Assembly: GCA_002842095.1 (NCBI GenBank)
Contig: PHCB01000014.1
Coordinates: forward strand, 1 to 64,000
Length of the DNA: 64,000 bases
Direction of reading: 5' to 3'
DNA from: a candidate division BRC1 bacterium HGW-BRC1-1
Lineage (GTDB): Bacteria; Sumerlaeota; Sumerlaeia; Sumerlaeales; Sumerlaeaceae
Shown here piece by piece: positions 19,642 to 28,722 of this stretch; the stretch's first letter is position 1, and every line of letters starts with the position of its first letter. The position numbers and the translations under genes are program-made. The notes beneath the pieces were generated by a model, which saw only the letters and a program-made list of their open reading frames with translations, was not told the DNA's origin and ran no database searches.

Positions 19642-20349
19642 ATGTACGATTTCTTCCTGAGTCTCCTCCAACAAATCTCCCAGCTTTTCCATCCAGAACA
19701 ACTTGCTATCGCCATCCAACAATGGGGTTGGGTCGCTTATGTGATTCTTTTCCTCATCGTGTTTGCGGAAACCGGTTTGTTGATTGGTTTCTTCCTTCCG
19801 GGTGATTCCCTTCTCTTCATCGCCGGATTCGTTTGTTCCATAGAAACCGATCAAGGCCATGTGTTAAATATTTTCTATCTCAACATACTCCTGATGGTTG
19901 CCGCCATAGTGGGCGATTCCGTGGGTTATATGCTTGGGAAAAAGATTGGTCCGGCGATATTCTGTAAGGAAGATTCGCTGTTTTTTCATAAAAAGCATCT
20001 GATCCGCACCCAGCTCTTTTATGAAAAATATGGTGGCCGGACCATTATTTACGCTCGCTTCGTCCCCATCGTCCGCACCTTCGCCCCCTTTGTGGCGGGC
20101 ATCGGAAACATGGAATATAAGCGTTTCATCAGCTTCAATGTTTTCGGCGGAATCGGCTGGGTACTGGCCATGACCCTACTCGGTTTCTTCCTCGGAAATG
20201 TCCCCATCGTTAAGAACAATTTGGAGCGGGCCGTTCTTGTGGTCATCTTCATTTCGATCCTTCCCATCATATTCGAGATGGTTAAGAGTCGCTTTCACAA
20301 GCCCGAGGGTCCCAAGGACAGCCCGGCCGAAAAGATCCCCACCGAATAA
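19642..20349 (+). CDS. DedA-family membrane protein
   Basis: A 235-residue membrane protein of the DedA/SNARE-associated family, involved in lipid (undecaprenyl phosphate or phospholipid) flipping and envelope homeostasis. Seen: ETGLLIGFFLPGDSLLFIAGF with the conserved Glu and Pro-Gly-Asp, GDSVGYMLGKKIG, FYEKYGGRTIIYARFVPIVRTFAPFVAGIG with the two key Arg residues, and a C-terminal helix pair. ATG 19642 was chosen over TTG 19627 because neither has a clear ribosome site and the ATG begins the amphipathic N-terminus typical of the family. It is convergent with tolB. Confidence 0.93.
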   Translation: MYDFFLSLLQQISQLFHPEQLAIAIQQWGWVAYVILFLIVFAETGLLIGFFLPGDSLLFIAGFVCSIETDQGHVLNIFYLNILLMVAAIVGDSVGYMLGKKIGPAIFCKEDSLFFHKKHLIRTQLFYEKYGGRTIIYARFVPIVRTFAPFVAGIGNMEYKRFISFNVFGGIGWVLAMTLLGFFLGNVPIVKNNLERAVLVVIFISILPIIFEMVKSRFHKPEGPKDSPAEKIPTE

Positions 20350-20361
20350 AGCCCGGGCCCG

Positions 20362-21693
20362 TCAGGGCATGATGGGACCCCATTCGGGGGTTAAGGCATT
20401 CGCTCCGCGGGTGAGCTGTTTGGCCTGCTTGGTATCTACGTTCATCATATAAATTTCCCGGGCACCTGCGCGGTTGCTTGCGAAGATCAGGTGCTTGGAA
20501 CTCGGCCCCCACGACGGGTCCATGTTATCGCGAGCCCCGCGGGTAAGCTGGATGGCCGGGGCAGACGCCGCCGAAATATCGATCATGTAGAGATTAAACT
20601 CGCCGGCCTCGCGAGCCACATACGCCAGCCGTCGGCCATCGGGGCTCCACGAGGGGGAATCGTAGTATCCTGCTCCGGTAATGCGCTGGGCAGAGCCGCC
20701 GCCCGCAGACATGATGAAGATGCCAGGCTGGCCATCGCGGTCCGATGTGAAGGCGACCCGGGTGCCATCAGGGCTCCATTCGGGAGCGGTATCGGTGCCG
20801 GGGCTGTTGGTGAAGCGCGTGAGGTCGCGGCCTTCGCGGCTCATCGAATAGATTTCCGTGTTTCCATCTTTTGCGAGGGTAACCGCAAGGCGGCCGATGG
20901 CCTCGTTCCAACTGGGCGACGTGTTGAGACCAGGACGGCGACTGACTTCAAAGCGACGACCGGCGAGGGTCATGCCATAAAGGTCGGGATTGTTGTCGCG
21001 GTAGGAGGTATAGAAAACCTCTGTTCCATTTTTGCCCCAGCACGGCATGGCGACCAGCGCGTTTTCGTTTGTCAGTTGGCGCGCCCCCCCACCGTCGGCA
21101 TCCATGACAATCACTTCCTTGGTGCCCCCACGTTTATCGGTAACGTAGCAAATCTGTGAGGCAAAAATCCCGGGAGTATTCCCGATGGCTTTCATCACGT
21201 CGTCCGCCACGCGATGGGCGTAGCGGCGCGCCTGAGGGTCGGTGAACCCGGAGTAGCTTTTACCGAGGATGCGGGCCTTGGAAGCGATGTCGTAAAGCTC
21301 CACCTGAAGCGTATCACCGGTAACGTTTCCACGAAGGGCGTAATTGACACCGGCGGCAATCCAGCCGTCCAGAGCCACGCTACCGGCCGCGTTATCAGCT
21401 GCGATGGCAGCGGCAGCGGCGGCAGTATTCGTTGGGCGGGTTGCGATGTCGGCCAGGGCCATGTCATTCTGGATCAACTCGGCCATGCCCCCGGCCTGGG
21501 GAGAACCCGTGAAGGCGGATATGCCAAGCTGAAGCAATACGAGATTACTGGGGCGAACGGCTCCCAAGCTTTGAGCCGCCGATTCCTTTGCGGGTTGAGA
21601 GGGTTTGGTGTCAGGTTTAGCGGCGGGTTGCGCCACCACGATGGACGAACTGATGAGACAAGCAACGGCGAGAGTTTTAACGAACAAGCGCAT
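20362..21693 (-). CDS. tolB: TolB-like periplasmic beta-propeller protein
   Basis: A 443-residue periplasmic protein with a signal peptide (MRLFVKTLAVACLISSSIVVA). An N-terminal alpha/beta domain (residues about 45-180) precedes six WD40-like blades, each with the TolB signature, for example SPDGTRVAFTSDRDGQPGIFIM, SPDGRRLAYVAREAG and GPSSKHLIFASNRAGAREIYMM. TolB belongs to the Tol-Pal outer-membrane constriction system. No tolQ, tolR, tolA or pal is adjacent, so it stands apart from its usual cluster. AGGAGA lies 8 bases before ATG 21693, settling the start. Confidence 0.9.
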   Translation of the reverse strand: MRLFVKTLAVACLISSSIVVAQPAAKPDTKPSQPAKESAAQSLGAVRPSNLVLLQLGISAFTGSPQAGGMAELIQNDMALADIATRPTNTAAAAAAIAADNAAGSVALDGWIAAGVNYALRGNVTGDTLQVELYDIASKARILGKSYSGFTDPQARRYAHRVADDVMKAIGNTPGIFASQICYVTDKRGGTKEVIVMDADGGGARQLTNENALVAMPCWGKNGTEVFYTSYRDNNPDLYGMTLAGRRFEVSRRPGLNTSPSWNEAIGRLAVTLAKDGNTEIYSMSREGRDLTRFTNSPGTDTAPEWSPDGTRVAFTSDRDGQPGIFIMSAGGGSAQRITGAGYYDSPSWSPDGRRLAYVAREAGEFNLYMIDISAASAPAIQLTRGARDNMDPSWGPSSKHLIFASNRAGAREIYMMNVDTKQAKQLTRGANALTPEWGPIMP

Positions 21694-21886
21694 TGATGGT
21701 TTCTCCTGCGAGAGCATAGTTCAACGGGATCGGGAAATAGCAAAGAACGATGGTGCACGCTCCTCAACCATTTTTCCGCACATTGGATCTTGATCGACTG
21801 TACCATTGAGAACGGATACGATGCTGCAAGATTGAAGGCTTCGTGAGAAATCAGGCACGCTTCGGGATTTTGAAGGGTTGATGAAC

Positions 21887-23974
21887 ATGAGATTTTTAAC
21901 CAACGGGAGCGCACGAAAAGCTTTTTGTCTGTCTGCGTTGGTCATCATATGGGCCGCCCTTTCGGGCGGCGGGTCAGCTGTGTCGGCCGCGCCGATCTCA
22001 AATGAACCGGAAGACGCCTTTGCCCGTGAAGCCATCACATCCCTGTTCACTGGCGACCGCAAAGGCCTTGCCGAGTTATATCAGCAACAACTGACAGCCG
22101 AGGCGCAGGCCCGGGACTCGCGACCCCTCAAGCCCAGCGACGTTATCCTTTATCTCTTCAACAGCTCAAACCGCGATCGTGACCAGTTCCTTCTGGGTAT
22201 GGAACTGGCCGCCACGGAAGCGCGCAGCGAAGATTTACGAACCAGAATTCTGCTCGCCCTGCTATCCGACGAATACTACGAATTGAACCAGATGAAGGGG
22301 CAGAATACCTTCAATAAGTTCACGCGAATTTTTAATCGGGCATCCTCCAGCCTGAGCAAACTGGCACTATTCCAGCCTCAGGACGCTGCGCAACTGCTCC
22401 TCGACGGGGCCTATAGCATGCGCAAGGCACGAACACCCACCGACCGCGAACGCCAGATTGTTTATCTCGCCGCGACGTTTTTAAAAAAATATCCCGATGC
22501 CCCGGAGAACCTGGAAGTTCGGGAATTCATGACCCAACTACAAGCCCGCCTGAACACCGACTGGGCATTGCGTGAGAAGCTCGCCGGCTCACTGGCCATG
22601 GAAAGAGGCGACTTCGACTGGGCCGAATTCCATCTGGAAAAATCATCCATCCTCAACGGACAGGACGAGGAAGCAATCCGACTGCTTGCCGATGCAAAAA
22701 CTCAACGCAAGGAACAGCGCGCCAACCGGGTGATATGCCTGACTGTGTCGGAGAGCGAAAAGTCTTTCACAGACGATGAAAACAAAGCCCTTCGCGAGCT
22801 TACCACAGCACTTCTGTTCAATGAACCCAACAAGCTGGAGAGCGCTGCCCGGAATCATCCGGAGATGGCGGAATGGGCCAGTTACGCGGCCACGGCCCTG
22901 GACGAGCGCGACGGCCACCACGAAGCAGCCGTGGCCCGGTTGACGATTCTTGCGGCACAGAAACCTGAAGACCCCGCCGCCAAAGCAGCTGCCGGCGTTC
23001 TGGAAAACCCGGACTATAATCTGGATCAACGTTTCGACCAGACGGTGGCCGAGATGAAAGAGAAGCAGAAAAAGTTTATCCTCTGGGGCACACGCGACAG
23101 CGACGAAAAGGCCTATGCCTACGGCAGTGCTGCGGTGCAGTCTGCCGGGCAGGCGGCCAGTGGTTTGCCGATGTTGTTCTTCACCGATGTCCTTGTAAGA
23201 GGCGTCGCCGAGCGGTTCCGCACACAGGTGCAGGTGGACGACGTTTTGGATGCCGGGGCGCGTTTCATCCGGCGGTATCCGGACTCTCCTCGCTCGAAAG
23301 AAATCGCGGGTCTGGTTTCGCAGCTCTCGTTCAAAGCTGGCGATTACGAACGTTCAGGCCGCTATCTGGATGAAAGTGGCAGGGAAGACCCCGCACGCCG
23401 AAAGAAATTACGCGAGAATGAAGCCCGCGGGATGGTCGAGAAAGCCATGGCGGCAGACAATCTTGCAGAGCGGAAGTTGCGACTTGAGGAAGTTGTGGCC
23501 GATTATTCAGACGCAAAAATAGTCGACAAAGCACGCAAGGAATTGGATAAGCTCCAGCCCACATTGGGCGAACGGTCCATTGTTCTGACACGCAAGTCGC
23601 TTATGCGTGACCCCGAACTGGTGGTCATGCTGGGGATTCATCCGGCGGTGGTGGATGGCACCCGGGGTAATGGCGAGATGACAGACCAGGGCATCGCGTT
23701 GGATGTCGAGAAAAAGAATTTTTCCTTCCGTACCCGTGGCAGCAGAGACTACATCACCGAAGCCCTGCCCGACAGGGACAGCACCCCGATCATTGCCCGC
23801 GCGGTGGCCTTGTGGAAAGCGGAGGAAGCGCGCCAGGGGGGCAACGCCGCGCTGCGGCGGCAAGTGGTACCTCTGGCCGTGGAGGGCGGAGCGGGCGGAG
23901 GCGGCATTGAGGTTGCCCCGAAGATCATTCCCTTCCGCGACAACGTCCACGGGTCACGTTACTTCAAAGAGTAG
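21887..23974 (+). CDS. Large secreted helical repeat protein (TPR-like), unknown function
   Basis: A 695-residue protein with an N-terminal signal sequence (FCLSALVIIWAALSGGGSAVSA) and a mostly helical body. Short stretches read like TPR or Sel1 helices: LAGSLAMERGDFDWAEFHLEKS, LDAGARFIRRYPDSPRSKEIAG and LSFKAGDYERSGRYLDES. The C-terminal 150 residues differ, with strands (GERSIVLTRKSLMRDPELVVML) and a Gly-rich patch VEGGAGGGGIEV. ATG 21887 is preferred because AAGGG lies nine bases upstream; ATG 21881 is an alternative. It is divergent from tolB. An assembly or scaffolding role at the envelope is possible but not shown. Confidence 0.65.
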   Translation: MRFLTNGSARKAFCLSALVIIWAALSGGGSAVSAAPISNEPEDAFAREAITSLFTGDRKGLAELYQQQLTAEAQARDSRPLKPSDVILYLFNSSNRDRDQFLLGMELAATEARSEDLRTRILLALLSDEYYELNQMKGQNTFNKFTRIFNRASSSLSKLALFQPQDAAQLLLDGAYSMRKARTPTDRERQIVYLAATFLKKYPDAPENLEVREFMTQLQARLNTDWALREKLAGSLAMERGDFDWAEFHLEKSSILNGQDEEAIRLLADAKTQRKEQRANRVICLTVSESEKSFTDDENKALRELTTALLFNEPNKLESAARNHPEMAEWASYAATALDERDGHHEAAVARLTILAAQKPEDPAAKAAAGVLENPDYNLDQRFDQTVAEMKEKQKKFILWGTRDSDEKAYAYGSAAVQSAGQAASGLPMLFFTDVLVRGVAERFRTQVQVDDVLDAGARFIRRYPDSPRSKEIAGLVSQLSFKAGDYERSGRYLDESGREDPARRKKLRENEARGMVEKAMAADNLAERKLRLEEVVADYSDAKIVDKARKELDKLQPTLGERSIVLTRKSLMRDPELVVMLGIHPAVVDGTRGNGEMTDQGIALDVEKKNFSFRTRGSRDYITEALPDRDSTPIIARAVALWKAEEARQGGNAALRRQVVPLAVEGGAGGGGIEVAPKIIPFRDNVHGSRYFKE

Positions 23975-23986
23975 CCCGCCATTAAC

Positions 23987-24331
23987 TCAGCCGGTAGATT
24001 CCTCTCCCCCGGATGCAGCCGGTGGAGTGTCCGTGTCAGTTGCCTCGACCGACTTGTGGCCCTGCACAATCTCACGCTCATATGCTTCCAGAACGATCTT
24101 CTCGATGGTGTCGCGCATTTCCTGATTGAGAGGGTGGGCGATGTCGTGAAAAATGCCGTCTTTGCCGCGTCGGCTGGGCATGGCCACAAAGCGGCCGGAA
24201 TTGCCTTCGATGACTTTCAGGTCTTTGACCACAAATGCATTGTTGAGAATGATGGACGCAAATGCACGCAGCTTGTCATCTTCAGATGCGAACGGTCGGA
24301 CGGTAACGTTGGTAATTTCCAAAGGGGCCAT
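23987..24331 (-). CDS. spoVG: SpoVG-family regulatory protein
   Basis: A 114-residue protein with the SpoVG core: ITNVTVRPF, KLRAFASIILNNAFVVKDLKVIEG, GRFVAMPSRRG, FHDIAHPLNQEMRDTIEKIVLEAYE, followed by an acidic, Pro/Ser-rich tail. SpoVG proteins bind nucleic acids and act as broad regulators in Firmicutes, spirochaetes and others, in many non-sporulating organisms. It lies 28 bp downstream of ispE, the same ispE-spoVG neighbourhood seen in Bacillus, and is presumably the last gene of that transcript. Confidence 0.95.
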   Translation of the reverse strand: MAPLEITNVTVRPFASEDDKLRAFASIILNNAFVVKDLKVIEGNSGRFVAMPSRRGKDGIFHDIAHPLNQEMRDTIEKIVLEAYEREIVQGHKSVEATDTDTPPAASGGEESTG

Positions 24332-24359
24332 GATGAGTTCTCTTTCGTCTGAAGTGCGG

Positions 24360-25232
24360 TTACAACCTGCCTAAGGGACGTCCGCTTAGTGTGACATGTA
24401 CCTTTAGACTAAGAGTATGTTGCAGCGTTCGCGCGATTTCACTTGAGCTTTCATTTTTTTGAAGAATTCCAACAACCGTGGAACCGCTGCCCGTGAGAAA
24501 TGCGCCCGCGCACCCCGCATCCAGCAAGGCTTTGCGGGCCTCGAGGAACCACGGTTGTCGCTCCACAACGAGTTCAAAATCATTGTGAACTTTTTGGGCT
24601 ACAGCAGACGGATCACCCGTGTGCAGGACCTTCAGAAAGTTTTCGAGGGTGATGGCGGGAGATGGTCTCGGCACCTTGCTGAGTTGACCGTACGCCCACG
24701 CAGTTGAAACGCCTTCAGTTGGAAATACAAGAACGAGAGGAATGGGTGGCGGAGATTCGACATGTTCCAGAATTTCGCCCCGACCTCCGCCGATGGCGCA
24801 TCCTCCGGTAATGAAAAAAGCGGTGTCGCTACCAAGCTCTCCGGCCAGAATGCGAAGCTCATCCACCGAAAGACCAAGCTCGAAAATTTGTGCCATCGCT
24901 TTCAAAGCCGTGGCGGCGTTCGAACTGCCGCCTCCGAGTCCGCCGCCCATGGGGATTCGCTTTTGAACGCGGAATCGCACCCCACCCACCCGCGCGGGGT
25001 ATCGGGTGCGCAACAATTGCCAGGCCTTGGTAATCAGGTTCGATTCGGGGGGGACATCGTCCGGCATCCCCTCGATGCGGCATTCCGGGATTCCAGCCAA
25101 CGCTTCAACTTCCAGCGTGTCGTGGAGATCAATCTCTTGAAACACTGTTTCAATATTATGAAATCCATCCGGACGGCGGTCCAGAACACGCAGCCACCAG
25201 TTGATCTTTGCAGGGGAGAGAAAAGTTTTCAT
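24360..25232 (-). CDS. ispE: 4-diphosphocytidyl-2-C-methyl-D-erythritol kinase
   Basis: A 290-residue GHMP kinase of the MEP isoprenoid pathway, phosphorylating CDP-methylerythritol. Seen are the N-terminal SPAKINWWLRVLDRRPDGFHNIETV, the ATP-binding Gly-rich loop PMGGGLGGGSSNAATAL near residue 95, ELGSDTAFFITGG with the catalytic Asp, and the late GAFLTGSGSTVVGIL. Its ATG overlaps the stop of the upstream gene (ATGA), so the two are translationally coupled, and spoVG follows. Confidence 0.96.
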   Translation of the reverse strand: MKTFLSPAKINWWLRVLDRRPDGFHNIETVFQEIDLHDTLEVEALAGIPECRIEGMPDDVPPESNLITKAWQLLRTRYPARVGGVRFRVQKRIPMGGGLGGGSSNAATALKAMAQIFELGLSVDELRILAGELGSDTAFFITGGCAIGGGRGEILEHVESPPPIPLVLVFPTEGVSTAWAYGQLSKVPRPSPAITLENFLKVLHTGDPSAVAQKVHNDFELVVERQPWFLEARKALLDAGCAGAFLTGSGSTVVGILQKNESSSEIARTLQHTLSLKVHVTLSGRPLGRL

Positions 25233-27247
25233 TTTACCGTGAGAGAGCCGGAGGTTTCCTGAGCGTCTTTGATTGCGCGTGAGGCTTGTTGCAGCTTCAG
25301 AAGCTTTTCAAGGGAAGCCTCGTAGCGACCCTCGAACAAATACGCCAGTTTGACCGCCATTTGCGCCTGTTCCACCGCCTCATTAATAGCCCCCGTTTCG
25401 GCGAGAAGCAGGGCGAGTTGGTGACGGTAATCAGCCTTGGAGGGATACAACTCCACGGCCTGCCGCACAAAGCGAATGGCCTCCTCGGGACGGCCTCCTC
25501 GCTCAAGAAAACCACCCATCATGGACCGCAGAGAGGCACTTGCGGGTTGCAGATCAATCGCGCGCCCGATGAGCGGCAAAGCAGCGTCAATCCCCTTCGC
25601 CGAAGATGTAATGTTGGCCTCCAGCGTGAATGACTGCGGATCGCGAGGCGCCCAGCGTCGGGCGCGATGAAGCAGGCCGATCGCTTTTTCAGGCTGCCCA
25701 TCATCGAACGCGGCCTCCGCCTGCCGGCGGGCATGCAATGAGGTGAGCATGGCGAACCCGGCCTGCATGCCCAGGGCGAAAATCAAGATGCTTCCCATGA
25801 GAACCAGACGCCCCTGGGACCCTAACCCGCTCCGAATGCCGGACCGGGAACTGGCGATAAGCGTTCCCGCCAGGATGCCGAAAAGAATCATCAACTCCCG
25901 TTGATTGAAGGACAACTGATACAAACCATCGGCCAGCAGCATGGCGGTCATCGCCACGACCGCGACCTCCGCCACTCCCCCACGACGGACCAAACGCGCG
26001 CCCGACACACACAGTCCCGCAAATCCCAACAACGCCAGCATCAAGCCGATGAGACCGTACTCCGCGCCGATCTGCAGGATATAGTTGTGGAGGTATTTCG
26101 ACTCGCGGGCCTCCACCGGTTTGTATCGCGCATAGAGTTGATCAACCGCACCCGGGCCCGCGCCCACAATAGGTGAGGTGGAGAAGATACGCCATCCGAT
26201 TTGCGCATAATAGACACGCTCGCGAATCGTGTCGCTGCGCGAGAAAATGGATTTCCATCCGGACGACGGCGATTCAACCAGTGGGGCGGTTGAAGAGGTT
26301 TGTCCGGTTTGAGGTTCCACGGCCACAGTCTGTCCCGTCAGAGAAAGACCGAGCAGCAACACGATGGCTGATAGGGCAACCTTTTTCAGAGCTGCTGGCT
26401 GGCCACCACGGCGCTTCCACCACAAGCCCAGCGCGAAAACAAACAACCCCACAACGAGATCCAGTATGGCTCCGCGTGAGCCACTGAACCCGATTCCAAC
26501 CAGCGAGCAAGCACCCGCTGCAACCGATAAAACCATAACAGGCCAACAGCGTGCCGCAAGACCGCGCAAAGTGACCAGAGCGACCGAGGCCAAAAATCCA
26601 AGCGCGAGAAATGCTCCCAGCGCATTGGGATCGCCCCAGACAGACGCCACGCGCTTGAGTTTGAAATGATGCAGAAGACCGGCTTGCAGCGCGTCGGGAG
26701 GCGCCCCCGCCAAATCGCGCAATAGTTCGGCATGCATGCGATCGTAAATAAACCATCGCTGGGCCATCGCATGGAGACCACACACCAAACCGCCCAGCGC
26801 AAAGGCAACCAGCAGACATTTCAGCAGCTTTTCAGGAAGCCGTTCCGCAGGATCAGCCCCCTTAGCGGCACCCATAAGCGCATGAGTCGCAATGCCGGCG
26901 ATAGCCGCGGCGAACAACGTGGTGATCCCATCGGACCCCGCGAAAGGCAGTCCGGCAAAAGCCCATCTCCCCCACGCGAACAGAGCGATGCCAAACAGCA
27001 AACCTCCCCCCAAACCGATCCTGACCGATTTTCCCTCCATGCGATTACGCAACAGAACGGCCGTCAGCATGAACAATCCCCACAGCAACCACAGCCAGCG
27101 CCCTGAACCCGGATACGCGACCAATGGACGCCAGATGACGGCCGCCACCAGTAGAAGCATCAGGCCCCAGCATTGCCTCACAATGCGCGAAGCCTGGGTG
27201 GGCGAATACCCTGCGGGGAACCCTTTTGTGGAGTTGGTCTCAGCCAT
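25229..27247 (-). CDS. O-antigen ligase-like membrane protein with C-terminal TPR repeats
   Basis: A 672-residue protein with about a dozen hydrophobic segments in the first 470 residues. It contains GFSGSRGAILDLVVGL and, in the large periplasmic loop, GAGPGAVDQLYARYKP then YLHNYILQIGAEYGLIGLML, the hallmark of the Wzy/WaaL (O-antigen ligase) superfamily. The C-terminal 180 residues are TPR repeats (AAFDDGQPEKAIGLLHRARRWAPRDP, GGRPEEAIRFVRQAVELYPSKADY). Such proteins ligate or polymerise glycans on the periplasmic side; the TPR tail may dock partners. ATG 27247 is chosen as it precedes the first helix after a short soluble lead; the frame continues to 27325. Coupled by ATGA overlap to ispE, an unusual partnership. 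Confidence 0.82.
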   Translation of the reverse strand: MAETNSTKGFPAGYSPTQASRIVRQCWGLMLLLVAAVIWRPLVAYPGSGRWLWLLWGLFMLTAVLLRNRMEGKSVRIGLGGGLLFGIALFAWGRWAFAGLPFAGSDGITTLFAAAIAGIATHALMGAAKGADPAERLPEKLLKCLLVAFALGGLVCGLHAMAQRWFIYDRMHAELLRDLAGAPPDALQAGLLHHFKLKRVASVWGDPNALGAFLALGFLASVALVTLRGLAARCWPVMVLSVAAGACSLVGIGFSGSRGAILDLVVGLFVFALGLWWKRRGGQPAALKKVALSAIVLLLGLSLTGQTVAVEPQTGQTSSTAPLVESPSSGWKSIFSRSDTIRERVYYAQIGWRIFSTSPIVGAGPGAVDQLYARYKPVEARESKYLHNYILQIGAEYGLIGLMLALLGFAGLCVSGARLVRRGGVAEVAVVAMTAMLLADGLYQLSFNQRELMILFGILAGTLIASSRSGIRSGLGSQGRLVLMGSILIFALGMQAGFAMLTSLHARRQAEAAFDDGQPEKAIGLLHRARRWAPRDPQSFTLEANITSSAKGIDAALPLIGRAIDLQPASASLRSMMGGFLERGGRPEEAIRFVRQAVELYPSKADYRHQLALLLAETGAINEAVEQAQMAVKLAYLFEGRYEASLEKLLKLQQASRAIKDAQETSGSLTVK

Positions 27248-27417
27248 GACGAATCCACATAACGCGATCCGCTGTTTCTCGCGCAAGCATCCTTTGCAGA
27301 GCGCGCGCGCCAACGCACACATCACCCACCGCCGGATGAATGTCGACCGGGGATCGGCAGTAGATGGAACCAGAAACAGAACAGAATCAGTCTGGATTAT
27401 CCAGGAAAGGTTTCATC

Positions 27418-27864
27418 ATGGCGGAGATGTTTCGCATGGCCTCGCAATACCCGAAGGACCTTACAGATCCCATGCGTGGCGAGTTGGTTGCGTTGGGCAT
27501 TAAAGATGTCAGCACCCCCGAAGGCGTTGATGCCATTCTCGGAAAAAAATCCGGTACTGTGCTTGTGGTGGTTAACTCCGTTTGCGGATGCTCGGCAGGC
27601 AGTGCGCGGCCGGGCGTGGGCATGGCAATGAAGAACAGTGCGACGCCTGACGAGGCCATTACAGTTTTTGCCGGTGTGGACCGCGAGGCTGTTCAAGCCG
27701 CCCGCAGTTATTTCGAGGGCTATCAACCGTCGTCGCCTCAGATCGCCCTGCTCAAAGACGGCGCGGTTGTCTGCATGCTGGAGCGCATGAACATCGAGGG
27801 GCGCACGGCCGAGCAGGTTGCTCAGGATTTGGTGCGCGCTTTCGACAAGCATTGCGCAAAATAA
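27418..27864 (+). CDS. BrxA/BrxB-family bacilliredoxin
   Basis: A 148-residue thioredoxin-fold protein of the YphP/YqiW family. The active site Cys-Gly-Cys occurs in VNSVCGCSAGSARPG near residue 52, preceded by SGTVLVVVNS and followed by FAGVDREAV and SPQIALLKDG. In Bacillus these proteins remove bacillithiol from S-bacillithiolated proteins during oxidative stress. AGGAAAGG lies just upstream of ATG 27418, deciding against the in-frame ATG at 27364. Its presence hints that this organism makes bacillithiol or uses the protein with another thiol; no bsh gene is in the window. Confidence 0.93.
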   Translation: MAEMFRMASQYPKDLTDPMRGELVALGIKDVSTPEGVDAILGKKSGTVLVVVNSVCGCSAGSARPGVGMAMKNSATPDEAITVFAGVDREAVQAARSYFEGYQPSSPQIALLKDGAVVCMLERMNIEGRTAEQVAQDLVRAFDKHCAK

Positions 27865-27966
27865 TCCAAAGCCAATGCTTGCCCGTAAGAGAATGTAGTT
27901 TCGTTCCGGGTGCTTCTGCGGAAGCCACCCAGTCCATACCTATCATTCTCTGAAGCGAAGGCCGGC

Positions 27967-28434
27967 ATGATTTTACGAAACTTCTCATTCATCATCCCGA
28001 ACGTGCTTGCGGGCTGCGCTCACCCGCAGAATTCTGCCGACCTCTCGGAAGCCCTGCAGGACTTACAGGATCATGAGATAGCGTCCATCGTCTCTCTGGA
28101 TGAATACGGATTGCCGGGTGGAGAGTTGCGTCGTCTCGGGCTGCGCCACCTGCACATTCCCATTCAGGATTTTACGCCGCCGACCTTCGCACAGGCCGAC
28201 GAGTTTGTGGCGTTTGTTGATGCCGAGCGATCCGCAGGGCGGGCAGTGGTCGCCCACTGTATGGCGGGCATCGGTCGCACCGGCACCATGATCGCCTGCT
28301 ATCTGGTGGCGCAGGGTCAGGCCGCGAGCGACGCCATCGCCACCGTTCGCGAACAACGCCCCGGCAGCGTGGAAACCCGCGAACAGGAATCTTTTATCGC
28401 CGCTTACGCGGACCACTTAAAAGCACGCCATTAA
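27967..28434 (+). CDS. Dual-specificity/tyrosine phosphatase family protein
   Basis: A 155-residue small cytoplasmic phosphatase. The CX5R P-loop is VAHCMAGIGRTGTMIACYL near residue 95-113, the general-acid region is PIQDFTPPTF, and the N-terminal NFSFIIPNVLAGCAHP is the usual strand of DSP-like enzymes. The C-terminal helix has REQESFIAAY. Substrates may be phosphoproteins, phosphoinositides or phosphorylated small molecules; the gene context does not discriminate. GAAGG precedes ATG 27967; the in-frame start at 27910 would add an unconserved leader. Confidence 0.88.
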   Translation: MILRNFSFIIPNVLAGCAHPQNSADLSEALQDLQDHEIASIVSLDEYGLPGGELRRLGLRHLHIPIQDFTPPTFAQADEFVAFVDAERSAGRAVVAHCMAGIGRTGTMIACYLVAQGQAASDAIATVREQRPGSVETREQESFIAAYADHLKARH

Positions 28435-28722
28435 AGCATTTTCGATTCAAATGATTACAGACCCCGGGTGCCTGATGCTACCGCCTTCCACTTGCCCATT
28501 TGCTGGCTGCGTGCAACCGGCGTGCAACCGGCGTGCAACCGGTGTGCAACCGGTGTGCAAGCGGTTCAACGGGCGCGCTATCGGCAAGCCATTATCTGTC
28601 CAACGGTCTGCCTCAGGCCCTCACCCGGCCTCCAGTTTGCCCTGCACGCACAGCTTCCCCGAAGTCAATGCTCCAACTATTTCGAGATTGCAGGATCTGG
28701 CAACTCTTACGTCAAAATCGCT
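28435..28722. other. Intergenic stretch with a short tandem repeat
   Basis: Nearly 290 bp between two convergent genes with no credible coding frame. The only structure seen is the 11-bp tandem repeat at 28511-28565. No intrinsic terminator is evident for either flanking gene. Confidence 0.5.
28511..28565. repeat. Five tandem copies of an 11-bp unit
   Basis: The unit GTGCAACCGGC/T is repeated at 28511, 28522, 28533, 28544 and 28555, the last copy having GTGCAAGCGGT. It encodes nothing obvious and has no spacers, so it is a minisatellite-type repeat and not a CRISPR. Confidence 0.9.

Noticed and set aside
28511-28565. Possible CRISPR array
   Set aside because: The five 11-bp units abut directly with no spacers and no cas genes are present.
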